Positions 33,991 through 42,315 of a stretch of DNA of 64,000 nucleotides are shown in pieces. A program made the position numbers and the translations under genes. Within the stretch, counting starts at the first letter, position 1. Every line of letters begins with the position of its first letter. Where the stretch lies: the NCBI GenBank assembly GCA_026125665.1, contig JAHCKS010000010.1:34636-98635 (forward strand), in the 5' to 3' direction. This DNA comes from Rubrivivax sp. GTDB lineage: Bacteria > Pseudomonadota > Gammaproteobacteria > Burkholderiales > Burkholderiaceae_C. Under the pieces are notes generated by a model, which was given only the letters and a program-made list of their open reading frames with translations, did no database searches and was not told the origin of the DNA.

Positions 33991-34878
33991 ATGCCACCTT
34001 CGGGCAGTCACTTCGCACAGCGTGCGTCAGCCAACACTGGCTCATCGGCACCCGGCGCTGCATCGGGTGCTGCGAACCGTCCCCCCTGCCATCAGCGATC
34101 TGTTGTCGGGCTCTTGGCTCGACTCGCGCCCCTGTTGGCATCCGCCTGTGCGCTCGTCGGCCCGCGGGTTGCGCGCCTTGCGCTGGCTGCGACGCTTGTC
34201 GCGGTGCTGGTGACGTTGCTGATGCTGTCTGCGCGCACCGCTCGCGCGCAGACCACTGCCGCAGTGACGCCACGCGGTGCCGCTGCTGCTGCCACCTTCG
34301 TTGATCAGCGTCGGACCGACCCGTGGGGCACGCTCGCGTGCCTGGACAAGGCCGCCGCGGAACGCGGACTCGACGCAAGGCTGCTGCGTGCCGTGGCGCG
34401 AGCGGAGTCCAACCTGAACCCGCTGGCCGTCAATCGCTCGCATGTCCAGCGCACCGGCACGGTGGACATCGGGCTGCTGCAGATCAACTCGGGCTGGCTG
34501 CCCAGGCTCGGCCGCCACGGCATCGAGGAGCGCCACCTCTACGACGCCTGCACAAATGCCCGCGTGGGAGCTTGGTTGCTCGCTGACGCACTGGCGCGCC
34601 ACGGCAACACGTGGAATGCGGTGGGTTCCTACAACGCCGCTTGTACTGAGCTGCGGGGCTCGAGGTGTACGGCTGCGCGCCAAGCCTATGCGTGGCGCGT
34701 GTTCCGTCGCATGAATCCCGCCGCCGGGCCCCTGCGCCCCTCCGTCGCGTCAGTCGAGCCGCATCCTCACGCCGCCTCGGCCCTCGTCGCCTTGACGCAG
34801 CTCGCCGCGCAGAGCAACACGCGCACCACGACACCCGACGTTCCCTCCGGTCCAGCCACCGCGTCGGACACACCATGA
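33991..34878 (+). CDS. Lytic transglycosylase (VirB1/SLT-like) of the transfer system
   Basis: This 295-residue protein contains an SLT transglycosylase domain: ARAESNLNPLAVN with the catalytic Glu (about residue 136), GLLQINSGW, NTWNAVGSYNAAC. It should open peptidoglycan for the secretion channel. A hydrophobic segment (about residues 60-85, ending ARAQ) serves as an internal signal or membrane anchor. The first ~50 residues before it are Ser/Ala-rich and may be overextended; the true start could be nearer. It is the first gene of the rightward transfer operon and overlaps the next gene (ATGA). Confidence 0.85.
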   Translation: MPPSGSHFAQRASANTGSSAPGAASGAANRPPCHQRSVVGLLARLAPLLASACALVGPRVARLALAATLVAVLVTLLMLSARTARAQTTAAVTPRGAAAAATFVDQRRTDPWGTLACLDKAAAERGLDARLLRAVARAESNLNPLAVNRSHVQRTGTVDIGLLQINSGWLPRLGRHGIEERHLYDACTNARVGAWLLADALARHGNTWNAVGSYNAACTELRGSRCTAARQAYAWRVFRRMNPAAGPLRPSVASVEPHPHAASALVALTQLAAQSNTRTTTPDVPSGPATASDTP

Positions 34879-36044
34879 ACTCACGAGCCCCGATCTCGCG
34901 TCCCGTGTTTCCCTTCGCATCGTCCGCGGCACCGCGCCTCGTGCTGGGCGGCATTGCGGCGGCCGCTGCCGTGGCCCTGGTCGGATGCAACGCCTTCGCG
35001 CCTGCCGAGTGGCGCCGAGTGGCGGGTGGCGCCGCGTCAGGGTCCGGCCCGCATGACCCCGCCTGGACGGGAGCTTCGCAGGCAGCGCCCCGGGTTCCTG
35101 CTGCGTCACCTGATGTCACGGTGGCAGCGCCGATGCGGTATCGAGTCGAGCAACGGCAGGAGAGATCGCGCGCGACCTTCGCGCTCTGCCAGGCAAGCGG
35201 GTGTGAAGCGCCGACCTTCAAGACGCTCGCGGCGCCGGGCACCGCTGTGGCCTTGCGCGGCATGCCAGCCGAGCCCGCTGAGCCGGAAGTGCCCGGCGGG
35301 TTCGCGACGACGCACCCGGTTCCGTCCGGCTCCGTGCCGACACTGCAGACCGTGCCGGCGGCGGCCGGAGCGGCGCTGCCACCTCCGTCCGTCGTGTCGG
35401 CTGTCGCACCACCTCTTGCGTCCCGGGCGATAACCGCGGCGCCTAAGCGCGGCGTGCAGCGCGCTGTCATCACCTTCGAGCTCGCCAAGCCAAGCCTGAC
35501 CGCCGAGGCTTCGGCGCGACTCGAGGCCCTTCGCCCGCTGCTCAAGCGCGCCCAGCGCATCAAGGTCACTGGCTTCACCGATGACCTCGGCGCGCAGGCC
35601 TACAACGACGAACTCGCCCACGCGCGGGCACGCACGACGCTCATCCGTCTGCGGGAGCTCATCGGCGAGAACGACGCACAGCTCTCTGCCGGGGGTCGAG
35701 GCCTGTGCTGCTACGTTGTCGCCAACACATCGGGTGCCAACCGGGCCCGGAACCGCCGCGCAGAGCTCGAACTCATCGTTCCGGATGACGAGCAGACGCG
35801 GCGCCTGGTCGCTGGCCTGGCGCGTCATCTGGGCGCTCCCACATCGCAGGCCCCCCGCCCGCCGGGCGATGTTGCGGGGGTGCCGCCCGCGCCCACCTCG
35901 CCGCAGGCGACACAGAGCGCGACGGCGGTGCTTTCGCGAGCGCAGCCGGCTGCGTCAGCGCCTGCGATTGCTTTCGTGCGCCATGCACCCGGCGCCGCGT
36001 CATCTGTTCCGGCAGCCGGCTCCGCGGTCGCCGCCCGCCCATGA
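34875..36044 (+). CDS. OmpA/MotB-domain lipoprotein of the transfer operon
   Basis: This 389-residue protein has a lipobox (AVALVGCNAF; Cys near residue 37) and an OmpA-like peptidoglycan-binding domain (about residues 195-300: AVITFELAKPSLTAEASARLEALRPLL, KVTGFTDDLG, NRARNRRAELELI). The rest is Pro/Ala-rich linker. It resembles the C-terminal half of TraV/VirB7-associated or Pal-like proteins and may anchor the transfer apparatus to the cell wall. It is not part of the canonical SXT operon, so it is a lineage-specific addition. Confidence 0.78.
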   Translation: MNSRAPISRPVFPFASSAAPRLVLGGIAAAAAVALVGCNAFAPAEWRRVAGGAASGSGPHDPAWTGASQAAPRVPAASPDVTVAAPMRYRVEQRQERSRATFALCQASGCEAPTFKTLAAPGTAVALRGMPAEPAEPEVPGGFATTHPVPSGSVPTLQTVPAAAGAALPPPSVVSAVAPPLASRAITAAPKRGVQRAVITFELAKPSLTAEASARLEALRPLLKRAQRIKVTGFTDDLGAQAYNDELAHARARTTLIRLRELIGENDAQLSAGGRGLCCYVVANTSGANRARNRRAELELIVPDDEQTRRLVAGLARHLGAPTSQAPRPPGDVAGVPPAPTSPQATQSATAVLSRAQPAASAPAIAFVRHAPGAASSVPAAGSAVAARP

Positions 36045-36793
36045 CTGCGCCGTCCGCTGGCGCGAGGACGCTCACGGTGCCACCGCTCGCCTCTGCGACC
36101 GGGGCACCCGCGACGGCGGCTGCGGCGCACGACGGCGGTTCGCAAGCATCCGCCCGAACCGCCGACTTCACCCGTGTGGTCCTCGTGGACAAGGCGACCT
36201 TCGATTGGCTTCGTCGTCTTCAAGACAAGACGCCTGCGCCCCGTCTCGAGATGCGGTACTGGGTCGAGGGACTGCTGCGGCTCATGCAGGCCAACAGACC
36301 GCTGCAGGTTCGTTGGCTCATGGCCTCTCGTTGCGCGCTCAGCCAACACGCACGCCTCCAGGCGTTCGACGACGGCGACACGCCTGATCTCTCTTCGCTC
36401 GATTCATTGGAACAAGCCACTCGGCCGGGTCTGCTGGACCAATCCGACGCTTCATGGACCGCTGCGCCTCACGGGCGCGGCGAAGGAGTGGTGCACAACG
36501 GCGCCGCTCGGACCTCAGGGTACCCCCGCCAGAGCGCACCGATGCGCAACCCCGACTGCCGTGCGCTGCATGTCGGTGAGAGCGCGTTCCTGTGGCTCAA
36601 GGGGGTTCAGGACACCACGCACGACCCGCGAATCGACTTCCGGTTCCTGCTCCAGGGCGCCTTCGCGCTCCTGCGCACGGATGGGGCGTTGGTTGCGGAC
36701 GTGATTTCGGCCGCGCGTGCCGCCTTGATGGAACACCTGGCGCGGTCGAGTCAGCTACCCCTTGCCCTAAACCTCTCGGAGATCGATCTATGA
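36041..36793 (+). CDS. Unknown protein with two tandem repeat domains
   Basis: This 250-residue protein has an internal duplication: FTRVVLVDKATFDWLRRLQDKTPAPRLEMRYWVEGLLRLM (about residues 43-82) and CRALHVGESAFLWLKGVQDTTHDPRIDFRFLLQGAFALL (about residues 174-212) align clearly, each followed by a helix (MASRCALSQH / SAARAALMEHL). I do not recognise the domain. No signal peptide is seen, so it is probably cytoplasmic. It is coupled by ATGA on both sides, so it is a bona fide transfer-operon gene of unknown function. Confidence 0.7.
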   Translation: MTAPSAGARTLTVPPLASATGAPATAAAAHDGGSQASARTADFTRVVLVDKATFDWLRRLQDKTPAPRLEMRYWVEGLLRLMQANRPLQVRWLMASRCALSQHARLQAFDDGDTPDLSSLDSLEQATRPGLLDQSDASWTAAPHGRGEGVVHNGAARTSGYPRQSAPMRNPDCRALHVGESAFLWLKGVQDTTHDPRIDFRFLLQGAFALLRTDGALVADVISAARAALMEHLARSSQLPLALNLSEIDL

Positions 36794-37143
36794 CTGCGTC
36801 CCCCACCCTTGCCGCTCCTCCCGCGCTCACCTCGACTGCCACGTCCAAGGAAGTCGGCCGCTTCGCCGGATACGCGCTCTTCGCGCTGGCGCTGCTGGGA
36901 GCGGCCTTCGCCGCCCTGGCTGCCGGCACCGGCGGCACCGCGCTGCAGGCCGCCTACACCGCCGTCAACGACATGGTGGGCGGCTACGGCAAGCAGCTGC
37001 TGACGGTCATCGGCTTTGCCGTCGCTGCGATTGGCTACATGGCCACCAACGCCACGGGCGTCGTCATGAAGTTCATCGGCTTTGCCATCTTTCTGGGCGT
37101 GGGCCTAGCCGCCGCGGTGGGCCTGGTGGGTGCAGTCATCTGA
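36790..37143 (+). CDS. Small double-membrane-spanning pilin-like protein
   Basis: The 117-residue protein has a basic N-terminus, hydrophobic segment FAGYALFALALLGAAFAALAAG (about residues 27-48), a polar loop (TAVNDMVGGYGKQ) and a second hydrophobic stretch (TVIGFAVAAIGYM ... KFIGFAIFLGVGLAAAVGLVGAVI). This is the topology of conjugative pilins (TraA/VirB2), located immediately upstream of traL. Sequence identity to a specific pilin cannot be claimed. A GTG/ATG overlap (ATGA) ties it to the preceding gene. Confidence 0.65.
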   Translation: MTASPTLAAPPALTSTATSKEVGRFAGYALFALALLGAAFAALAAGTGGTALQAAYTAVNDMVGGYGKQLLTVIGFAVAAIGYMATNATGVVMKFIGFAIFLGVGLAAAVGLVGAVI

Positions 37144-37290
37144 GCCTGCGCCTCACCGCAAGCACGACCAGTACGCCGCGCGCTTCCCCGCGGCCCTGAG
37201 GAAGCCGTTGCAGGCCGCGCGCGGCGCTCCTCCATCGCACCACCTCTGCCTGACCCAGCCACACGGACTCTACGCGTGGAAGACCACGAC

Positions 37291-37569
37291 ATGACCCTTG
37301 TCTCGGGCCTGAAAGACCCGTGGAAGCTGCTGTTCGTCGACATGGACCTGGCTTTCATGGCCGCAGTGGCGGGATTCATGCTCATGGCGATGGGGCTGGC
37401 CACGATGTTCGCCATCGGCGGTGGTGTGCTCGTGGGCTACGGCCTGCACACCAGCCGCAAAGGCCGCCCGAGGGGCTTCGCCCGCCACGTCGCGTACTGG
37501 TACTTCCCGCCGGCGCTTTCGCGCCTCAAGCGCGTGCCTCCGATGTGGGCCACGCGCACGCTCGGCTGA
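37291..37569 (+). CDS. traL: TraL-family conjugal transfer protein
   Basis: The 92-residue membrane protein matches TraL: KDPWKLLFVDMDLAFMAAVAGFMLMAMGLATMFAIG then RGFARHVAYWYFPPALSRLKRVPPMWATRTLG. TraL is an inner-membrane component needed for F-type pilus assembly. A 147-base gap separates it from the pilin-like gene. Start ATG at 37291; GTG at 37276 in frame is possible. Confidence 0.85.
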   Translation: MTLVSGLKDPWKLLFVDMDLAFMAAVAGFMLMAMGLATMFAIGGGVLVGYGLHTSRKGRPRGFARHVAYWYFPPALSRLKRVPPMWATRTLG

Positions 37570-37647
37570 CGCCACCGACGCACGGCCGAACACGACCGAT
37601 CAGAACATCTGCGCGCCACCGGACTTCTTCGCTATCCGAGGACCTCG

Positions 37648-38280
37648 ATGAACCCCGACCGCCATCTCGGCGACATTCAATCACTCACCACTGCCTTGAG
37701 GCACCAGCAGATGCTGACCGCGCTCGTGGCGTTGCTCGGTCTCGTGCTGGCCGTGGTTGCCGTGGCCAAGCGCCACACCGTCATCCTCGAGCCGCCGGTG
37801 CGTACCAAGCAGATCGCCGTGGTCGGCGACAAGGTGGACGGCGCCTGGCTCGAAGAGATGGGGCCGTGGATGGCGCACATGATGCTCGACGCATCTCCCA
37901 TGTCGATCGCCTGGCAGCACGAGCAGATCCTGCGCTGGGCGCACCCGGCCACCCACGGGCAACTGCAGCAGGACATGGCAGTTCAGGCCAAGCGTCTGCG
38001 TGAGGCCAACGCCGCAACGATCTTCTGGCTCCAGCAGACCGCCCCCGACCCCGAGCGGCAGCGCATCGTGATGGCGGGCTACCTGGAGACCTACGTCAAC
38101 GGCCTGCGAGTCTCGGGCTCCACCCGCAACGTCGCCTACCTCGCCCAGTTCGAGTCCAAGGGTGGACGCATGTTGCTCAGGGAGTGGAAGGAGGTTCCCG
38201 CCGACGACATCTGGCAGGCGCGCGCCCAGGAAGCCGCTGCCAAGGCCCGCGAAGCCGAGGAGAAGAAGCGTGCGCCCTGA
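37648..38280 (+). CDS. traE: TraE-family transfer protein
   Basis: TraE (VirB5-like in role, F-type) is a bitopic inner-membrane protein of the pilus assembly complex. The 210-residue protein has one N-terminal transmembrane segment (ALVALLGLVLAVVAVA) then a periplasmic domain (KQIAVVGDKVDGAWLEEMGPWMAHMMLD ... YLETYVNGLRVSGSTRNVAYLAQF). The Lys/Glu-rich tail ends 11 bases past the next start. Confidence 0.88.
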   Translation: MNPDRHLGDIQSLTTALRHQQMLTALVALLGLVLAVVAVAKRHTVILEPPVRTKQIAVVGDKVDGAWLEEMGPWMAHMMLDASPMSIAWQHEQILRWAHPATHGQLQQDMAVQAKRLREANAATIFWLQQTAPDPERQRIVMAGYLETYVNGLRVSGSTRNVAYLAQFESKGGRMLLREWKEVPADDIWQARAQEAAAKAREAEEKKRAP

Positions 38281-39145
38281 CCCCATCCGCTGCGTCGCCG
38301 GGGGCCGCTCGCCGCGTGCCCGCATCGTGGCGTGTGTGCTCGCCGCGGCGAGCGTTGCACTCGGTGTCGGGGCACTTGCGGCGCCGGCGAGTGCTTCTCA
38401 GATGCTCGACGTGCGCGAGGGCGACACGACCGTCGTGCGCATCTCCGTGCGCGATCAGACGCGGCTGCGCGTGGCTTCGGGTCGCATCGTGGACGTGATT
38501 GGCGATGTGTTCGACGGCCAGCGCAACCCCGGCGGGCGCATTGCGGTGCTCAAGGACGACGCCGATGGCGAGGTCTACGTTCGGCCGACTCAGCAGTCGT
38601 CTCCGGCTCAGCATACGCCCGGCGCTGGGGCGCAAGCTGTTCCTCCAGCAGCACCCATCAAGCTGGACGTCAAGACCACGCGCGGCACCGTCGGGCTGCT
38701 GCTGCAGCCGGCCGACGTGGTGGGTCAGACGCTGACCCTGCGTATCACCGGCCTGCCTGTCACCAGCGCCGCTGCGACGGCCGCCGAAAGCGGTGGCGAA
38801 GCCCGCGGAGAACCTCGAGGGAGGGGCGCCTCCCACGTGCGCGCCGTGAAAGCGCTCACGCTCGCGATGGCCGCCCCGGGCCTTGCACCGGAGGTCCCCG
38901 TCCAGCTCGTGCACGGTGGGCAGGAGGTGGCGCTGTGGGTCGAAGCCCGCTTCGTGCTGCGGGCGCGCTACGAGACGGTCGGCCTCGTCGGCGAGGCGTT
39001 CACGCTCACCAACATGAGCGGCTCGCGCATGGTCATCGACGAGCGGGAGCTCTTCAAGCCCGGCGTCGTGTCCGTGAGCGTCAAGCACCTGGCGCTGGAA
39101 CCAGGGCAGACGACGCCGGTGTGGATCGTGCGCCTGCCCGACTGA
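38270..39145 (+). CDS. traK: TraK-family secretin-like transfer protein
   Basis: TraK (VirB9-like) forms the outer-membrane core with TraB and TraV. The 291-residue protein has a signal peptide (ALAAPASASQMLDVREG) and beta-rich sequence (VRISVRDQTRLRVASGRIVDVIGDVFDG, ..., VWIVRLPD). The start is GTG (GAGGAGAAG upstream), overlapping traE by 11 bases. Confidence 0.87.
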   Translation: MRPDPIRCVAGGRSPRARIVACVLAAASVALGVGALAAPASASQMLDVREGDTTVVRISVRDQTRLRVASGRIVDVIGDVFDGQRNPGGRIAVLKDDADGEVYVRPTQQSSPAQHTPGAGAQAVPPAAPIKLDVKTTRGTVGLLLQPADVVGQTLTLRITGLPVTSAAATAAESGGEARGEPRGRGASHVRAVKALTLAMAAPGLAPEVPVQLVHGGQEVALWVEARFVLRARYETVGLVGEAFTLTNMSGSRMVIDERELFKPGVVSVSVKHLALEPGQTTPVWIVRLPD

Positions 39146-39154
39146 GGGACTGCA

Positions 39155-40759
39155 GTGAAGTTCCGCTTTGCCTGGTACGAGCAGCTGTCGCCCAAACGGC
39201 GCCAGCAGGTCAACATGGTCGCCGCCGGTCTGGGCCTGGGCACCGTTGCCCTGCTGGTCTCCGGAATGATCGGCGGCGGCGAGGCGCCTCGCGTCGCACC
39301 CAACGAGTTGCCGAAGCCGAAGTCGATCGGCGCTGTCCCTGGGGCCCAACTCGATCCCAAGGACGCGTGGATGGGCGGTGCGGGCAAGGATCTCGCGGCG
39401 CTGCGTGACACGGTGAGCCAGCAGAACGCTGCGATCGAGGCGCTGCGAGCCGAGTTGGCGCAGCAGCGTGCCATGGTCCGCGCAGAGACCTCGCAGCTGC
39501 AGGAGCGCCTGGGCACGCTGAACCAGACTGTGCAAGGCGGCGCCGCCGCGCTGCCGCAGGCGGGCAGCCATTCCACGGCTCCCGGTTCGCCGTTTGCGCT
39601 GCCCGGTGCGGGGACGTTGCCGGGAGCGGCAGCCGGGCTGCCCGCCTCAATGAGCCCGACCGCGCCAGGTGCCGGTGGTGCTGGCGCGCTCAACCCGCGC
39701 CCGTTCAACGCGCCGCAGTCCCTTCCTTCGGCTGGGCGCGCGCCTGCAGGCGTGGCTCCGGGCGGCCCAGGCGCGTTCCCGCCGGGCACGCCCAACGGTG
39801 CAGTTGGCGCGGCCGTGCCCGGCACAGCCGGGTTCGGCGAAGCGGCCGCACCTCCACCTCCCGTGATGATGAAGGTCACCGTAGCCGCGCCCGACGCAGC
39901 TGGCGCCGCGGCCGGTTCGGCCTCCGCGGCCGCAGCCGGGCTTGATGCTGCCACTTCGCCTCCTCGCTCCAGCGCGCCCGGCTACGCAGGTGCTGACAGG
40001 GCCAGCCCGAAACATGTCAGCTCCTACCTGCCTGTGAGCTACACGCGGGCAGTGCTGCTCGGTGGCCTCGCTGCACCAACCGGCGGCCAGGCGCAGTCCA
40101 ACCCAGTTCCGGTGCTGCTGCGCCTGGCGGACCTCGCGGTGCTGCCCAACGGTTTTCGCAGCCAGGTCAAGGATTGCCTCGTGGTGGCCGAAGGCTGGGG
40201 TGACCAATCTGCCGAGCGCGCCTACATCCGCACCGTGCTGCTGTCTTGCGTGCTGCTGGACGGCCGCGTCGTCGAAGTGCCCGTCAAGGGCTCCGTCTTC
40301 GGCGAGGACGGCATGAACGGGGTCAACGGCACTCTCGTCACCAAGCAGGGGGCGATCCTCACCAACGCCCTGCTGGCGGGCATTGCCTCGGGCATCGGCT
40401 CAGGCATCACGGCGGCCACCACAACGGTGAGCACCTCGCCGCTGGGTAGCGTACAGGTGCCATCGAGCGACGCCACGTCGATCCTCAAGCAGGGGCTCGG
40501 CACAGGTGTCGGTCGCGCGCTCGATCGGCTGTCGCAGTACTACATCAGCCTGGCCGAGAAGACCTTTCCCGTCATCGAGGTTCGACCTGGACGCTTCGTA
40601 AACATGGCGCTGAACCAGGGGGTGGCGCTCGGCGCCGCGATCGCAGCCGCGGGGCCCAACGGCGCACCGCTTGCGCCCGTGCGCGGTACCACGCCCGACG
40701 CCGATCGATCGGCGCTCATGCGCATCACGTCAGCGACGACATCAGGAGACGATGAATGA
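39155..40759 (+). CDS. traB: TraB-family transfer protein (VirB10-like)
   Basis: The 534-residue protein has one N-terminal membrane helix (VNMVAAGLGLGTVALLVSGMI), a coiled-coil/Gln-rich segment (DLAALRDTVSQQNAAIEALRAELAQQRAMV), a long Pro/Gly/Ala linker that spans the periplasm, and a C-terminal VirB10/TraB domain (SYLPVSYTRAVLLGGLAAP, LRLADLAVLPNGFRS, VPVKGSVFGEDGMNGVNGTLVTKQGAIL). Start GTG. It bridges inner and outer membranes. Confidence 0.9.
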   Translation: MKFRFAWYEQLSPKRRQQVNMVAAGLGLGTVALLVSGMIGGGEAPRVAPNELPKPKSIGAVPGAQLDPKDAWMGGAGKDLAALRDTVSQQNAAIEALRAELAQQRAMVRAETSQLQERLGTLNQTVQGGAAALPQAGSHSTAPGSPFALPGAGTLPGAAAGLPASMSPTAPGAGGAGALNPRPFNAPQSLPSAGRAPAGVAPGGPGAFPPGTPNGAVGAAVPGTAGFGEAAAPPPPVMMKVTVAAPDAAGAAAGSASAAAAGLDAATSPPRSSAPGYAGADRASPKHVSSYLPVSYTRAVLLGGLAAPTGGQAQSNPVPVLLRLADLAVLPNGFRSQVKDCLVVAEGWGDQSAERAYIRTVLLSCVLLDGRVVEVPVKGSVFGEDGMNGVNGTLVTKQGAILTNALLAGIASGIGSGITAATTTVSTSPLGSVQVPSSDATSILKQGLGTGVGRALDRLSQYYISLAEKTFPVIEVRPGRFVNMALNQGVALGAAIAAAGPNGAPLAPVRGTTPDADRSALMRITSATTSGDDE

Positions 40760-41703
40760 ACCGAGCTCACCGGGCGCTCAGCGCGCTCGACCGCGAACCT
40801 GGCGGCGTCGCGCTCGAGCGCGCGCGGGCCCTCATCCATGCCCTCGCGCTACTGGCGCTGTCGCTGTCCATCCTGTCCTGCGCAGGTCGCACGAACGCGG
40901 GCGAGGCCGCCCCCGTGCGCGACCAACGCCCGCCGACAAGCCTGACCGCGTTCGCCGACCGACTGCGTGCGCAGCACCCCGGGACCCGCATCGACTCGGT
41001 AGCAGCTTCGCCCGTTGGCGGGCTGTACGAGGTGGTCATGGGCCGCAACGTGGCCTACGTCGACGAGTCGGGCCGCTACTTCCTCTTCGGCCACGTATGG
41101 GACATGACCCAGCGTCGCGACCTCACCGCCGACCTCAAGGGCACACTGGATCGCGTGGACCCCTCGGGGCTGCCGCTCGAGCTGGCGCTGCGCCACGTGA
41201 GCGGCAAGGGCACCCGAACGCTGTACGTCTTCGCCGACCCGACCTGCGGCTTCTGCAAGCAGCTGGAGGCAGCGCTGGCTGACGTACCCGACGTCACCGT
41301 GCGCACGTTCGTCGTGCCGGTCCTCGGCCCACATGCCAGGCGCATCGCCACGGCTATCGCCTGCGCGCCCGACCCTGCCGAGGCGTGGCGTGCGTGGATG
41401 CTGCGCTCAGTGGAGCCCGCTCTCGAGACGGCCGCCGCTTCGTGCGAGTCCGGCGCGGCCCGTGTGGCCGCTGCAGAGCGGCTGGCTTCGGCGCTCGGCG
41501 TCACCGGCACCCCCACGCTCATTGCCGCTGACGGGCGCAAGAACGCGGGGTTCATGTCTGCGCCACAGCTGACCACCTGGCTCGGCACGGCGGTTCCTTC
41601 GGCGGCTTCCGCGGCCTCCGCCGCCGACGCTGCCGTGGGACCGCCGCCGCCGGCCCACAAGACCGCCGCCAGTGTTGCCGCATCGGTCAAGCCCCAGCGG
41701 TAG
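40756..41703 (+). CDS. dsbC: DsbC-like thiol-disulphide isomerase of the transfer operon
   Basis: The 315-residue exported protein has a signal region (ALIHALALLALSLSILSCAG) and a DsbC/thioredoxin fold with active site DPTCGFCKQLE (about residue 163, CxxC = Cys-Gly-Phe-Cys) and cis-Pro VTGTPTLIAA. F/SXT-type systems encode DsbC/TrbB to fold disulphide-rich TraU and TraN. The C-terminal ~40 residues are Ala/Ser-rich. Coupled to traB (ATGA). Confidence 0.88.
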   Translation: MNRAHRALSALDREPGGVALERARALIHALALLALSLSILSCAGRTNAGEAAPVRDQRPPTSLTAFADRLRAQHPGTRIDSVAASPVGGLYEVVMGRNVAYVDESGRYFLFGHVWDMTQRRDLTADLKGTLDRVDPSGLPLELALRHVSGKGTRTLYVFADPTCGFCKQLEAALADVPDVTVRTFVVPVLGPHARRIATAIACAPDPAEAWRAWMLRSVEPALETAAASCESGAARVAAAERLASALGVTGTPTLIAADGRKNAGFMSAPQLTTWLGTAVPSAASAASAADAAVGPPPPAHKTAASVAASVKPQR

Positions 41704-41751
41704 TCGGCAAGACCACACCTGGACTTCCCGCGCAACGAGCACTCAAAAGCC

Positions 41752-42315
41752 ATGTACCGCGTCCCAGCGAGCGCGATGCTCGCAGCAGTTGCCTCCTTTG
41801 CCATGTCGGCCTGCACCAACATGTCGGGCCTCGGTGGTGAATCCAAGTTCAAGTGCCTAGTGCCCGATGGCGTGCCCTGCATGAGCATGTCCGAGGTCGA
41901 CTCGAGCTACCGCGGCGGCGTCTTGCCCGGTCAGCATCGGCCGCCGGAGGAGGGCGCAGCCAAGCCCGTTGCGCAGGGATCTCATGCGGGCACGGCCAGT
42001 CCAAAGGCCGTTACGACCGCAAGCGCTGTGTCGACAGGCGCCATCCGTACCCAGCCTACGATCATCCGCATCTGGATCGCGCCGTGGGAAGACGTTGATG
42101 GCGACCTCAACGACCAGGGGTACGTCTATCTGCAGATCGACGCCGGCCGCTGGTTGATCGAGCACAACCGCGAACGGATCAGGCGCACCTTCGCACCTGC
42201 GCAAGCCGGCGCTGCGCCTCAGCGGCCTGCCAGGCCGCTGCTGCGTGCGACCTCGTCGCAAACTCCTGCTTCCGGACAGCCGACGCGTGGCACCGATGAG
42301 GAGCGACAGCAATGA
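41752..42315 (+). CDS. traV: TraV-like outer-membrane lipoprotein
   Basis: The 187-residue protein has a lipobox (SFAMSACTNMSGLGG; Cys near 21) and the TraV signature SKFKCLVPDGVPCMSMSEVDSSY with two further cysteines, then IIRIWIAPWEDVDGDLNDQGYVYLQI. TraV anchors the TraK-TraB core to the outer membrane. It ends in overlap with traC (ATGA). Confidence 0.88.
   Translation: MYRVPASAMLAAVASFAMSACTNMSGLGGESKFKCLVPDGVPCMSMSEVDSSYRGGVLPGQHRPPEEGAAKPVAQGSHAGTASPKAVTTASAVSTGAIRTQPTIIRIWIAPWEDVDGDLNDQGYVYLQIDAGRWLIEHNRERIRRTFAPAQAGAAPQRPARPLLRATSSQTPASGQPTRGTDEERQQ

Noticed and set aside
33366-34304. Plus-strand frame of 312 residues in the control region
   Set aside because: It is Arg/Cys/Ala-rich, crosses the palindromes and overlaps the transglycosylase in another frame.
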